The translations under genes and the position numbers were made by a program. Below are positions 11,561 through 24,300 of a stretch of 64,000 nt of DNA, in pieces; positions within the stretch are counted from its first letter, which is position 1, and each line of letters starts with the position of its first letter. Source of the stretch: Climacteris rufus (taxonomy: Eukaryota > Chordata > Aves > Passeriformes > Climacteridae); assembly GCA_013398175.1 (NCBI GenBank), contig VZRZ01000394.1, positions 721,999 through 785,998 on the forward strand. The letters run 5' to 3'. The notes beneath the pieces were generated by a model. The model had not been told where the DNA came from and ran no database searches. It saw nothing but the letters and a program-made list of their open reading frames with translations.

Positions 11561-14500
11561 GAGGACTGTGGATTCCCCGGGACTGACTTAAAAGGGTGTA
11601 ATCCTCATTCCAAGCCTCAGCTCAGGAGGTTTTCCCTGCTCGGGGAACGCCAGCAGTTGGAGCATTTTCTGCTGGGCGCGTTTACTGTCAGCGGGTGACC
11701 AAACCCACGCTGAAAGGGAGTTCCTGTCAATTGTCAGCCGGGAATTCAGGGAGAGAAAGAAAGAAAAGCGTGCTAAACAAAAGGAATATACTCCTGCAAA
11801 GTTGGTCAGCAAAAGATACTCCCTGAATGCCTTTCTATGAGTATTTTAATTCAGATCAGAGCATGCCTTTGTGAAAAATTCCCTGATTGCTCCTGCTTCA
11901 AGCATTTTGTTTTCCCTCATGAAGTGATACAGGGATGGAATCTGTTTCAGAGAAAAATCCAACTGAAAAATGGGCTTTAGACCTATTAACATGCCAGTGT
12001 TCAGTCCAGAGGACCAGACCAGTCCAAAGTAAAACCCTTTTGAAATGCCATCAAAAGAGCACAGCTGCCCATCACCACTCCAAAGATTGGCTTCCCCCGG
12101 GGCCACCCCACTTCCTAACACAGAGACAAAAAAGAATCCCCTTCCTCAGCCCAGGGGATAACCTTCCACATACCAGTAACCAATTGCTGTCCAAAAGCCA
12201 AATTAAAAACCCAGTTACACCACCAGAACTTGATTTTCAGTGTTAGAAAAACCACTGACAGGCTGGTTGGAGCATATTACAGGTGGAAATTTCTAACGCC
12301 CTTTAACATCAACTCTTAGGCCCCAAAGCTGCCTGCTCAGGGAGAGTCATTGTCTGATTCAGGCACGGAGCTGGATCTGGTTAAATTCCTGACAAGACCA
12401 CATGTTCTCTGGATGATGGTGGGATTCACCTCATTTAGCTTTCAACATATAAAACTCTGCCTTCTGGCCCAAGCCAGCCACTGAGGCTCCTGCAAGACCA
12501 AAAGAGAGACTGGTTCATTCTCAAAGTGATTGGCTGCTCAGGCCAGGGACCATCTCTGACCCCACGTATCCTTCATGCTCAACCCAGGCTGCTGGAGGCT
12601 ACACTGAGAGGGAGAAGGTGCAAAGGAATATGGTCATGGTGGTGTCATGGCTGGTTCATGGCATCCCAGGGTGCAAGGCCTGGGATAAACCCAGAGACAG
12701 GCACAACTTCTGCCCTTCAAGCCTCAGCAGAACTGCTCCCAGACAGTGACACAAACGAGGGTGTTCAACCCCCCACATCCCTTTTCCTCTCTATCTCTTC
12801 CAGTCCTTTTGACCCTGTAGATATTGCAGTTTTAGGCCATTTTTCTTATTATTCTTTATGGGGTAAAAACAGGGAGGGGAGGTGCCCCCTACAGTGATTA
12901 ATATTAATTTCAAAGATAATTAACTGTTCTCAGCCAAATTCAGGTTCTTATCAAATGTGAATGAATCTGATCATATCATACTGAAGGCAAAGATAAGTTT
13001 TCCAGAGCTGAAGAGACTGTAGAATGCTGGCAGGCTCATCCATTTCTTGCTGGGTGTATGTAAATGTGTTTTGCTATTGGTATTTACAAGATTTTAATAA
13101 GACTTTGAACAAATGGCATCAGGAATTCCAGGTTCCAGTAAAACAAGGCCGTTGTGATTTTTCTGCTGTACAACGTTGTGCCAGACTCTGATGAGAGATT
13201 TGCAAGTCTGTGCATCTGTGAAACATCATTTTATCCAAATCATCAGGGGAATTCAACTCTCCAAAGCATCAAGAGGAACATAAAGAAAGGGCAGGTTTGG
13301 GGTATTTTGGAGATCTCAGGTCAGGTGGTCAAGCTTTAATGCAATATGATAACATGCATGATGCACTCAGGCAGAGTGTGAGCACCCAGCTCATACCACA
13401 GTGCTTCATGAGCTTCCCTGTGTTATCTCTGTTTACAACCAAAATAAACAAACAAAAAAAAAGGTATTTCTCCTAAGGTCCAAAAGAGTAATTCAGTCTG
13501 AGACCAGAAAAGCAAGTTGGGGCCTTTCTGGTTCAGCAGCACTCAAAGCCTCTCTGATCTGAATGGATTGGGAATTGTGCTGATACTGCATGAGTCAGAG
13601 CAGAGCCCAGCTCAGCAAGACAAGCAGGAAGGGGAAAGAGTGTGATGCTGTTTGAGCAGCACCCATGGCCGTGGCTGTGAGCCAGCAGAGACTCTGCCTA
13701 TCCGGGGAGTGCAGGCTGTGACCCCCCAGCTGCATCCTGAAGGATGCTCTGGGCCCCTGGGTGAGCTATCAGCTCCTGTGTGGCATTGCCATGAGCCTCA
13801 GCTGAAGTGCTGTGTGACAGTAAGGTCTGTTCAAATTCATCTTCAACAGTGGGGCAGGGGATCCAATGGCTCTGCCTGTGTGTATTTTGTCCTGGCTTCT
13901 TGGAAAGCCTGGCAATTTCCAGTAAGAGCTGGAGTGTCAGTGGATGGATGGGTATTGTGCATCACATAATCTTCCCTTCAAACTCCAGGCATCAGGAAGG
14001 ACTAGAGCTGTACTAGCATACTCTGCTTCAGCCTGTGCAGCCACCAACCTGTCCTCCACATGCTACAGGAGCAGGATGACCGCTCTTGGTCTGCTCCAGC
14101 CTTTTTGCAACTCCTCCCTTCACATTCAGAGCAGCAATTTTACAACTGTGGGAGCCAAGAATTTTATCCTTGCTTTAAAATGAGAGTTTTACTTGTTGTA
14201 TCCAGGAGAGCAGTGCCCCAACAGTGTGTGCCATAGTCTGGCACCTCATTCCTCTCCTGGGTTGCGACTCACGGCAATACTCAAATTACCACAGACTCGT
14301 TCCACAGCCTCTGCTGCTGCGATTTCAGATCAAAGGCACTGCAGAGGCAAAAGGAGCATGTGAACATTTGCATCCTCCCTTTTTTTTTCTGGAGAGGGGA
14401 GCAGCATTTGACTCAGATCCTGGGCAGCTACACCCAGCGTATCTCAGGTTCTCCATCTGCAGAAGAAAGGACCAACTTGTCTGGTTCGCACAGGTGTTGC

Positions 14501-14976
14501 AGAGGTTCATCCCATCCTGGATTCAACACACCACATCCTAGAAGATGGGAATATAATCACTCTTGGCTCCTTAATTAACCATGGGACCAAATAACATTAC
14601 AACCCCCTCACATATTGTCGTAATCTAAAAGTTTGCTGGACTCTAGACAGCAGACCAAGGTTGATGTCCACCTGGAATGTGGTACATCCTACCTGGATTC
14701 AGCCTTGGAGCTCAGTCTATTTCTAGGCTCTGGTGTTTACATTGACTTCATGGACCTTCATGGACCAGAATGAGAGCAGAGAGGTCTCCTGATATTTAGC
14801 CATGTAGATGTAAATGGCTGAATTTAGCTGCCTGACTCTGGAGCTGAATCTTGCCCTGTGTACCAGTAGTAGGAAAAATCACCCCAAAAATCCTTATGTT
14901 CACTGTCAGACTATTGGCTGAGGGTCCTTGAAACAGCTGAACTCAATGATAGGTATTTGAGCCCTCAGTTTTCCTC
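11561..14976. other. non-coding stretch, no gene recognised
   Basis: I see no gene. The longest frame is 123 codons (12526-12897, plus) and resembles no family. A perfect 10-bp tandem duplication (CTTCATGGAC twice) is at 14746-14765. A short motif 'gggattcacctcattt' at about 12421 resembles elements at 19.67 and 31.28 kb and may mark a decayed repeat family. Confidence 0.55.
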
Positions 14977-15276
14977 TTATTCAGCCTTTGTATGTGAGTC
15001 TAAGCTGGGATAAAACTCTGTAAACTGAACCCTTCCTAACCTTTGGGGTGGCAACGCCAACACAGAGCCAAGTTGTGCTGCCGGTAGGCGCCCTGAAAAA
15101 AAGAGGGAATTTGGATTTGGACCCAGTCTCCACTGCTCTGTGATGCAAAAAGCTGCCATCTCCTCCTGCCTTCCGCCCCCAGACCTGCCGGTGACAGGGA
15201 CAATGGATGCTGTGGCAGCCCAGCCTACCCTGCGTGTGTGCCCCCGGCCGACCTCGCAAGTGGTCATTTCATTCAT
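14977..15276 (-). other. 99-codon ORF downstream of an X-box, unproven
   Basis: This minus-strand frame starts at a true ATG (MNEMTTCEV...) 23 nt downstream of a full-consensus RFX X-box and ends at a stop near 14977. It covers the most CpG-rich part of this area. The translation resembles no family I know and has no visible domain, signal peptide or repeat. The ATG context is weak, and no strong splice donor stands out. It could be a first coding exon, the 5' part of a lncRNA, or chance. The X-box is the only reason to list it. Confidence 0.15.
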
Positions 15277-15299
15277 CTAACAAAAGGTAGCATCGCGGT

Positions 15300-15313
15300 G
15301 TTGCCATGGCGAC
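15300..15313 (-). promoter_or_regulatory. RFX X-box, full consensus on minus strand
   Basis: The plus strand reads GTTGCCATGGCGAC and the minus strand GTCGCCATGGCAAC. The minus reading fits the RFX consensus GTNRCC-N(0-3)-RGYAAC at every fixed position with a 2-nt spacer. RFX proteins bind such sites in promoters and enhancers of ciliary and some neural genes. The site sits in a small CpG-rich patch (about 15170-15320). The sequence shows the motif; binding is inferred. Confidence 0.6.
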
Positions 15314-16398
15314 GCTCCGCCAGCTGAATGGCTACAGCATCCTAGAAGGGAGGGGAAAACATCCCAGTCACACTCCAGGGCTGCACTGAAACGTATCTTA
15401 TATTTAGAACAGGCGGTGAGGGGAATACTAATGAATATTTAACACTCAGAGCGCCTTTCATGCTCATTTTTTTAAAAAAAATTTTGTTGCATACTTCTCA
15501 TAAGCACAACATTTGCTTCCAAATGGTATGAATATTATTGCTACTGTGCTCCTCTCATTGCTGCTTCTCCAGGTTTCCCCTGCTTTTCATGGAAGCAAAC
15601 TTTTCATACCTCAAAAAGCGTAAGACTTGCCTATGCTCTACAAGAACCAGCCCTTTTTAGGGCTTTTATTTTTTCCTCATTAAAAATAGCTGCTGTCAAC
15701 AGTTAATTTTCTGTGATGTAGAAAATAAATGAATCAATCAATCAATCTAACTTTCTTTCATTCATTCAGGGAAAATACACACCTGAAAACGCCCTGAAAT
15801 TCCATTCTTCTGGTTTTTTTCCCTAAGTGCTGAACAGGGAAAAAAAAAAAGGGTATAACTGCTGAAAACCCCAAACTACAAATAATTTTATGTGCCTTTT
15901 TATATGATATATTTTTAAAAAACGACAAAGGTTCTGGACATGGTGGTGAATCCCACCTTCTACTGCCCAGGCTGTGCAGGCAGATTTGGCACCTCCTGGT
16001 GATGAGCAAGCTGATTTTTTTTGAGGATGGCAAAGAAAAGCGAGACCAGCACTGGCTGGGGTGGCATGGGGTAGAGGTGCCCACCCATATGGGTGCAGCT
16101 CCCAGCGCTGCCAGCCTGGAGACTCCCGTCTCCAAGAGGTGCTGGGAGGATCCAGCATGGCACAGGCTGCGGGTTGTGCTGATGGCTGGGTGCATCTTCT
16201 CTGGGATGGCACTTTCTCTTCAGTCTCTTGTTTAGCTGTAGATTAAGTTATAAACAAGGTTAAAAAAATGTGATAGATCTCATTCTGAAGGAATCTCCTG
16301 GCCCATATAAAGCTTTGTTCTCAGAAAGGCGGGATTCTCGGCAACAATTTAAAGAGTGGAATGTACTTTTTTTTACTAGCCAGTGGCAAGGCAGTAGG

Positions 16399-16399
<1 letters not shown>
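15314..16399. other. non-coding stretch, no gene recognised
   Basis: AT-rich sequence with homeodomain-like cores directly right of the X-box (about 15390-15480). A four-copy AATC microsatellite lies at 15732-15747. Several minus-strand frames at 15758-16212 overlap one another and resemble nothing known. Confidence 0.55.
15732..15747. repeat. (AATC)4 microsatellite
   Basis: Four perfect tandem copies of the tetranucleotide AATC. Confidence 0.9.

Positions 16400-16444
<45 letters not shown>
16400..16444. repeat. T45 homopolymer
   Basis: An unbroken run of 45 thymines, the longest homopolymer here. On the minus strand it would be a poly(A) tail, so a minus-strand retrocopy would extend to the right. 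I see no AATAAA signal just before it on that strand and no clear target-site duplication, so I leave it as a simple repeat. Homopolymer length of this size is unreliable in assemblies. Confidence 0.9.
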
Positions 16445-16445
<1 letters not shown>

Positions 16446-18330
16446 AGCCTAGCAGCCCTGCTAAAGCTGCTGGGATCCCGAAAGCTTATCTATGTGCTTC
16501 CTGCTTGGTACCACGCCAAGGCACCAAGGATAGAGGCGCAATTCAGCTGGCAGCTTTGTCAGTGATGAAAGGGGAGGAACAGTGCTGTACTGGGTGTGTT
16601 GCTTTGGCAGCGCTGAGAAACTGGAGCTGTGTTTATTTGTTGCTGGTTGTAGGGCGTTTGTTCAAAATGGAGAAAGGTTTTCCGCTCCAAGATTGCCAAT
16701 GTAGTCCTTTGTGCGTTCAGAAGGAGAGGGACTCGACTCCGTGGAGGTTAAGAGGAGACACACCCGTGCTCTTTGCAAGCTGTTCCATTGATGCAGCATT
16801 TGCATGAGTAAGTGCTTTCAAAGTCATTTGCCACTTACCCTTACACGGCACCAATTCCAGTAAGGGCTAGAAATACCTGTTACTTTTCTGGAGTTCATCT
16901 TAAATGCTCTAATGACCTGCTTTTTTTCCAGGACAGTTAGGCTTTTTCCGTGAAAGCAAAACCAATATGATGAGAATTAAAGTATCAAGGTATTAATAAG
17001 ACAGATTTAGCTGCCTTTCAGATTTGGAAGGCAGACACAAAAAAGTCATATCTGAGGACCACAGGTCGTTGTACAAGTCTGAGAAAGAGGCTGACTTACA
17101 GCAAAGCCAGTTCAGCATCCTGCCCTGCTTGGCAGGACCGTCAGGGTCTGTCCATCCTCCTCCAACAACCAAAAAGCATTTATCTCCATGATACATCAAT
17201 GATCTCAGCCATTGTTATCATGATTCCTGTAAAGCCAGTGTGGCAGTTTAGGAAGGAAATGCTGCCTCTCCACTACACAAACAAACCACCCCAGCAGAGA
17301 TTCTGTGTTTGAAGAAGCACATTCATCTCAGTGGGGTCCCCAGGATGAGGATCTGGCTTGGTGGCTTGGGCAAGGCTCTGACTACCTTCTTTTTTCTTGC
17401 CTTCATCCTGGCTCACCGGGAGGATCTATAGATGCTTTGAGGATCTGCAGATGAAAAATGGGAGCTGTAGAGATGGGACTTACAGACTCAAATTGAGAAC
17501 TGCTGTACAAAATCTCCACCCCAGCAGAGGAAATGGCCTCTGGCTGTCCTGGCTCCCAGAAGGTACGACCATGAGGCTGAGCATCCTGCTTGGTCTTCTG
17601 ACAAAACATGTGCTAGAAATATGAAGGGGCTTCCTTTCCTAAATAGCAACTGAGCTACATTTTCCCTTTGCTGCTAGGTATCTTTGCTGTTCTGGACGTT
17701 AACAGTCAAAACACACACAAAGCCTTTCACTAGAGCATTAGGTCTGTGTATGCACTTTCAACAGTCAGGTGATTTATTCAACCACTTCAGTAACCGTTCA
17801 AACAGGGCACGATGCAGAAAGCAACAATCATGGAGTGTTTTTGTTTGGTTTGCCAGAAGAAATCAACAGAATAGGATAACAGAAGCTGGTTTTCCAGTGT
17901 AAAGGACTCTGATCCCATCCCTGTCAATATCTCTGTCAAATTAAACCCAAAGCTACAAGTCTGCTGAAGCACAGCTATTATGATCTCAGTTAGAAACCTG
18001 ATTATAGCCACTTCATGTCTGTAAAAACACAACCTCTGATGCAAGGTGACTCCCAGATACTCTGTGAATGCTCATAAATGCTCTTGATGCTCTATGGACA
18101 CATCTCTGTGTGCACTGGAAGAGAAGCTCAGCTCTCAAAGGGCCGACAAGGCATTAAGTGAGAAATAGCCATTTCTCTGAAGTGTAATGTCATTACAACT
18201 ATGCAAATCCTGGACTGTGGTATTTTGGCCTGGGGAAGACAAGACAAGGAGGGAATGAATAGACTGCTTGGGATAAAGCAGAAATAGAAGAGAGAGACAA
18301 GGGGAAGAAAGGGGTTGACAAAGTACAAAA

Positions 18331-18331
<1 letters not shown>
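16445..18331. other. non-coding stretch, no gene recognised
   Basis: The frame at 16361-16807 (plus, 148 codons) is long partly because the T45 run encodes phenylalanines. The 121 codons after it match no family. That frame ends beside a donor-like GTAAGT (about 16807) and an octamer ATTTGCAT (16798-16805). Both may be chance. Nothing else is supported. Confidence 0.5.

Positions 18332-18367
<36 letters not shown>
18332..18367. repeat. (AAT)12 microsatellite
   Basis: Twelve perfect copies of AAT, probably polymorphic in length. Confidence 0.95.
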
Positions 18368-21300
18368 CTGGAGTTGCCCAAAAGGAGTCCTATAAATGCT
18401 TCAGTCCTTCATGCTGAGATTATTTAATCTTTAAAGCCTAACAAATTAGAACCCTCAATGAAAAGAGCCACCAGAGACCATCTCTGCTCCAAAGTGTAAG
18501 TGCAGTATTGATCCCTCTAAAGGTGAAGGCTGGGGGAGAATTTTGCAGCTGTCCAGGTCTCAGAAGATACATCTGCTTGTAAAAAACCCTGTAGGCAGGA
18601 GGATCCCCCAGATGACAGAGTCTGAGGTAGATCCTGCACTCCCCATATTTGATGAAGACAGACTGCTTCACAGGTTGTAATCAGATGCCAGAAAGCAGGA
18701 CCCAGAAAACATGCAATACCTTTTTTCTTCCTTATGATCCTACATTTTTTCATTTTATATATTTTTATGTTGATTTTTTCATCCCTTAATGAATCCTGCT
18801 CTCCAGAACCCATGAACTGTTTGTAAACTCAGAGTCACCACTATCACTTAGATTTACCTTCTGGTGTAGGAGCCAGACATCCCTCCCCTTTCACTTCAAC
18901 TGGGGCTCCCACTGCTCCCCCAAATAAGAACTGAATCCAGCTCATGTCGGGAGCATGTTGCTGCTTTATTTTATAGTGGGCATTTCTAGCAATGCACATG
19001 GCCTCTTCAGCAGCTGCCTGCAGGCCCCTCCTTTGTTCAGCATCCTCTTTGTGCTCCAAGCCTCCCTGGTGATGCCCTTTGGCCACCCAGCTATTGGTCA
19101 CTGCATGACCCAGCTGTGATTGTTTCTAACCACTGGCACTGGAAAGAAGATGAGAGCTAAGGTGACTCAGAGGTCCAGTCAGCTCATTTAAACTCTTGGG
19201 CCTCTCAAACCCTTTCACCTCCCATATTCAGTTCCTTGGGGCAGGGGCTCTAAGTGTCTGCAGAAGTGTTATCCCCTTTTGGATGCTCCTCTCACTGCAT
19301 GAACCACAGTCACACAGATACTTTTTAAAGGATATTTCTGATCCAAGGCCTCCCTGCTGTCTCATTTCAACATCTTTACTGGGCTAATGGGACATTTTTG
19401 CATTTCCCAGAATATCAATAAAGATATAAAATAAAGATGCCGGCACAGCATCCCCAGCAAGACACAGGAGAGCTTCTACTTATAATGAATATATATAATC
19501 AGCCTGTTTTCAGCCTAAACAACAATCCCCACTTGCATAAAAGCCTCATTTGAATTAATGTTTGATGCTGGATTTCATGGCATTATTAGATGCTGTTAAA
19601 ATTCAGGGACCCCAAGCCTTCTTTATGTGGAAAAAACAAGAAAACTCACCAAGTCAGGTCAGAGGTGGGATTCATCTCAGCTAACTTCAAATGTCTACAG
19701 TGTGGCTGGCTCCAGCTTAGCAGCTCCATTATCATTTCTTTATAGTAAGTGGAATGAACTCCCACTTCTAAGGCTCAATTCCCTTGACCTGTGCTAGGAA
19801 AAGGAGACATGTGCCCTTGCTGCCTAACAAAACTGCGTTTTTTTGTATGTTTCCTGTACCACAATCCTGGCAGAAATAAGGATGACAGCATCTCATTAAG
19901 GTTTCTGTTCATTATCCTAACACCCTGATGGCCCATCTGAAGTACCTCGCATGCAATAAGAAAGGCATTCACTGTCATGATGAGGCTGAGCTTTTTAAAA
20001 TAATGGAAGGTGATCTACAACATGGAGCAAAAGCCTGAACTCTGCCTAAAATCTGCCTGAAACCTGCCTGTTGTGGGATATTTGCAAAGGTCATTAAAAT
20101 TGCAGAATTAAATAAATTAAACAGTTAATTTCATTACATTAAAGTTCTTAGCATCACCTGGATGTAATGACTGCTAGACATCCAATTTTCCTCCAAATTT
20201 CCTGTAGTGTTTCTTCACCTACTTTTTATCTCCTATTGCATTTGTGATGACATCACCACTTCTTAGGTCTCCTTCCCTCTTTATCTAACTTTGCTTATTA
20301 AAAACAATTTAAAAGGCAGCAGCACTGTGCAAACACACAGTTAGAGGCTTGGGGAAGGAGTCACTTTAGTCAAGCAAAGAAATCCATTGCATGGGGCTTG
20401 TCTCCTGTTGATCTAAAGGAGGCTCATGCTTGTCTGTGATGAGTCCTTACGGGAGTTATGCAGGCGTAACCCAAAGCTTGTAACAGGTGAAAGTCACCCC
20501 CAGCTTCCAGAGGGATGAAGTTCAGCTTTGTGAGTGTAGGATGGAGCTTTGATCCTCCCAAAGAGCTGTGGCCAGGGCTGTTACAAACATTGACCCTCAA
20601 AGCATCAGCGCGATCGATCCGACTGGTGCTGCCGTGCGGTTATTGATGCTGGGATAGCTAAAAATAAACCCCTCCATGTGATGGGGGCTGTGGCATTTGT
20701 CCATGAGCACTGGCATGACTTGTGCCTCTGGGCTCACATGTGGGACAAGAGCAGCTCCACGCTTCTTGCTCTGGATGGACACACAAATCGTTGCTGAAGG
20801 ATGTGGGCAATGGGGAGGTCCCACTGGGTGCAGTGTGGTGCCTCATTGCCATGGGGAGCATGACTTCTTGTGCATCTCCATGGGAAGAGGGAACCCACCT
20901 TGAGGGTGCAGAAGAGGGACTCACATCTACTCTGTTCTCTGCTTTGTAATCCCTTGAGGGTTTAGGGCAAGTTATGTCTCAAACCCCTACGCACTCAGTT
21001 TTATCGCTATGAAAGTGGAGATAATCTATACCTCAGAGGAACATTGCATGGATAAGTCAATTAACCATGAAATCACAGATGGAAGATGCAAAAGAAATGC
21101 AAAGGATTAGTTCTGCAGATCAACCCTGCCAGGCACAAGTACATTTTTAGATCCTTTTCTTTTTTCCTAACTAAAAATCACCAGCAAGCTGCTCCTTATG
21201 GTCCTTCTTAACCTGTTAATGGGGCATCAGTACCAGTGCCAGCTACATCTGTGGCTGACTGTGGAAAGGGGGGAGCGAGGCCACCTATGCTCTTACCTGG

Positions 21301-24300
21301 CAGCCCAGGTGGAGCTCACAGCTTGGCCCTTGCCTGGCAAATACTGCATGTCCAAGGGAACAGCAGCCTCTCCTTGTCTTGTGGCACAGACAAAGATCTA
21401 AACCAGTCAGTCTTCAGGGTGTGTTTGACTGCCAGAGCTGACCACTACTGAGTTGCTATAGTTTCACCTCAAGGCACTTTTTAATCCCTTCAGGACCTCA
21501 CATAGATTTTGAAATCTATTAAAGGATATTTTTTTAATGCACTTTAAAAACATCTTTAACATCTTTTGCTTTGAAAAAAACATACAGAGTATGCATATTT
21601 TTTTTAAATCTGTGTCCCATAGATAATTAAGTGGTCTTCATTTTAAAAGGTCACTTAGAAACGTCATTGGGTTTATTACCCACTACTAATAACCATTTGG
21701 TAGGTAAAAGTGTCTCACCCAAGGAAAACTCAGCACTGCAGCCTGTAAGGATCAGTGTCAGACATGCAGACTAGGGTTTCAGGGGATGATTTATCTAGCA
21801 GTAGCAAGTGAGGGGGGTCCTGTCCTTCCTCAGCCTGTCGAAACCCAAATCCATGCCTTGGTACCCAAAGTTTGACTGCCCATTTATCTGGGAGATGTCA
21901 GATTAGAAAAATAACCCCAGGTAAAAGAGAAAAAAAAAAAAAAAATCCAGGAGAAAAAAAAAAAAAAGCAAAAGCGAATTAATGAGGTTTATATTATCTG
22001 CCCAGTGAAGAGCAGTAAGTTATGGCAGAAAGAGCAAACAGCCACGAAAAGGGGAAGACTTTGATCTGCTGCTAGAGAAAGTCTAACACAGGACTCCTGT
22101 TTCTGCTGGAAATGTCATTTTCCAGACCTTTGGTGAGAAGTAACTTACCGTATTTTGTCTTTGCTTGGTTGTGAGATTTTTTGAAATCAGTTTTTCTTAT
22201 GTAGGCAAAGTCCTTAGGCACACTTGGACTAAAAAAATAACACTTTTGCTGGTAATCTATTTTGCTAAAAAACTTCAGTATACTACATTACGCAAAGGCC
22301 TCTTTTGCCCTGGGCTGCCCAACCCAGGAGGGTTGGGCTGTAGATCAAACCTTTACCAATAAGCCTGTAAGAATGCAGAATAGGCTATTGTGTAGATCAG
22401 CTGCTTTCTTGAGTTTCACATAGAAAAGAAAAATGTTTAACAGTACTTATTGTAGCCTCAGGTATCTAAAATCTCAGTGTCACTACATCTAAAATACATG
22501 GGTCAGATACTCCATTGCCTGCATGTTGAAAAAGCCCACAGTGGTTGTGTAGCAAGCCCATATTTCATAAACATGGTTGCAGTAAGAAAATAGGAAAATA
22601 TTTCAAAGTGAACAGCATCAGGCTGGCTTCATACCTGCTTGTCTGTCTTAGTTGGTTGGCAACATTTCCAGCTGATGACAATAACCTCCTCTTACCCAAA
22701 TGACATTAACTCAGACCTGATGGTGACACTTCCAGAGCAAACGAACATTCTATTGCTGTTCCCTTGTCACACACATTTTCTACAGCAACAGGAGTGTGGC
22801 TGTGGTCCCTCTTTTTCCTGGTGCTAGGTTTCTCAGAGGTCTGTCTGGGATCTGCTGGATTTGGAGCAGTGGGACAAGGACTTTCTGGCCCCCAGGTTAG
22901 TGCTCCTGTTGCCGGGCTGGCTGAGCTGGATGCATGGTGACTTCTCACTCATTCTGGTTTAAGTGCAGCCTGCTCTGTGACAACACTGACAACAGTGCAG
23001 CCCAGGAAACTCTGCAAAAGGGAACTTGCTTTGCATGCTCTAAGTATTGGCAGGAGATGTAAATGTGGGCACCTTTGCAAATCTAATCCTCCCACCCTCC
23101 CTCCTGAACATATTGCTTCCTGCTTCCTGGCATATCCCTTTTCCCTTTGCTCTTTTCCCCAGGGCTTCAAGCAGAAAAATGTCTGGTCCAAGGCTGTGTA
23201 TGGCCACCACTTTATCATATCTGAAGATTTAGCATGGCCCTTTCTTGGACAATAAAACCCTTGGTCCTAACTTCACAGGGGCCAGGGTATGAAACACTTC
23301 CTCACACTGAAAGGTGCAAACTGAAGCAGAAATGACAACACACCTCATGCTGAAATCTTTCAGAGAGATCTGTGTCTCCCACTGCAGTTGCTCTGCCTCC
23401 AGGATAGCTGCAAAGCTGACACTAATTTTCAGGCATTTCCAGCTTGGTTTTGTAAGCACTTGCTTCTAACATTGAATACTGTTTAGTTTCAGAGCAAAGA
23501 GTCTCCCACTGAAGCATCCCATCCTCCTAAGGGATTTGCTCCCCCTTTCTCTCCTGTTGTGTTGGTACTTCAGTCTTGCCAATGGGTGTTCTCTAAAATC
23601 ATGGCCCCCTCATGCCTTGAGGAGGGTTTCTTTACACAAAAAAGGCTTATCAGAACAGGGAAAAAAGTGGCTAATCAACAGTCTAGTGTCTCAGAAGATG
23701 TTTGCCAGAAGCCAAATGATCAGACACATGCATTAATCCTAACTGTGTATCACCTTCACTTGAGAAGCACCTATGGCCCACCTCTGCATATTTCAGCTCT
23801 TTTCTGTTCCCTTGTCTCCTGTGGATAAATAAGGTTTGGCTGCAATTATGTGTTAGAGCAAACTGAAAGAAAAAAGCCCACCCTTTTAAAGAAATACATC
23901 ATTAGTGTGTGATCATGGCAGAACTTTCATTATTTAAAAGTAACATCTCTTTGCCCATAGTTTCTGACAATCACATTTAATTTAAAAAAACCAAATTAAA
24001 ACCTGCATATTTTCCTACATACGGGTATTGTTGTGACTGTCACACCTAATAAGAGCACGAAAAGACAGATGAAAGCACTGTGCTCATTTCTGAACAGCTG
24101 GGAACGGCGCTGAGAAAAGCACAGCAATTGAGATTAAGACAGAGCCTTCACAGCACAAGATAACCCAGCTGCTTGGAAAATCAAATCTATTGAACATACA
24201 GATTTCATGCAACAAAACAATGCCTTGCTGATAAAGGAAAATAACAATACTCACGCAGAGTTCTACAGTCTTCGATTCAATTTGGAGATAAATGGGCAGT

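Noticed and set aside
16361..16807. 148-codon plus frame with a polyphenylalanine block
   Set aside because: The T45 run creates the block and extends the frame. The remainder matches no family and has no support as coding.
18844..19101. Minus-strand candidate exon between a pyrimidine-rich acceptor (near 19142) and a GTAAAT donor-like site
   Set aside because: An in-frame stop lies shortly after the acceptor, the donor is weak, and the peptide is not recognised.
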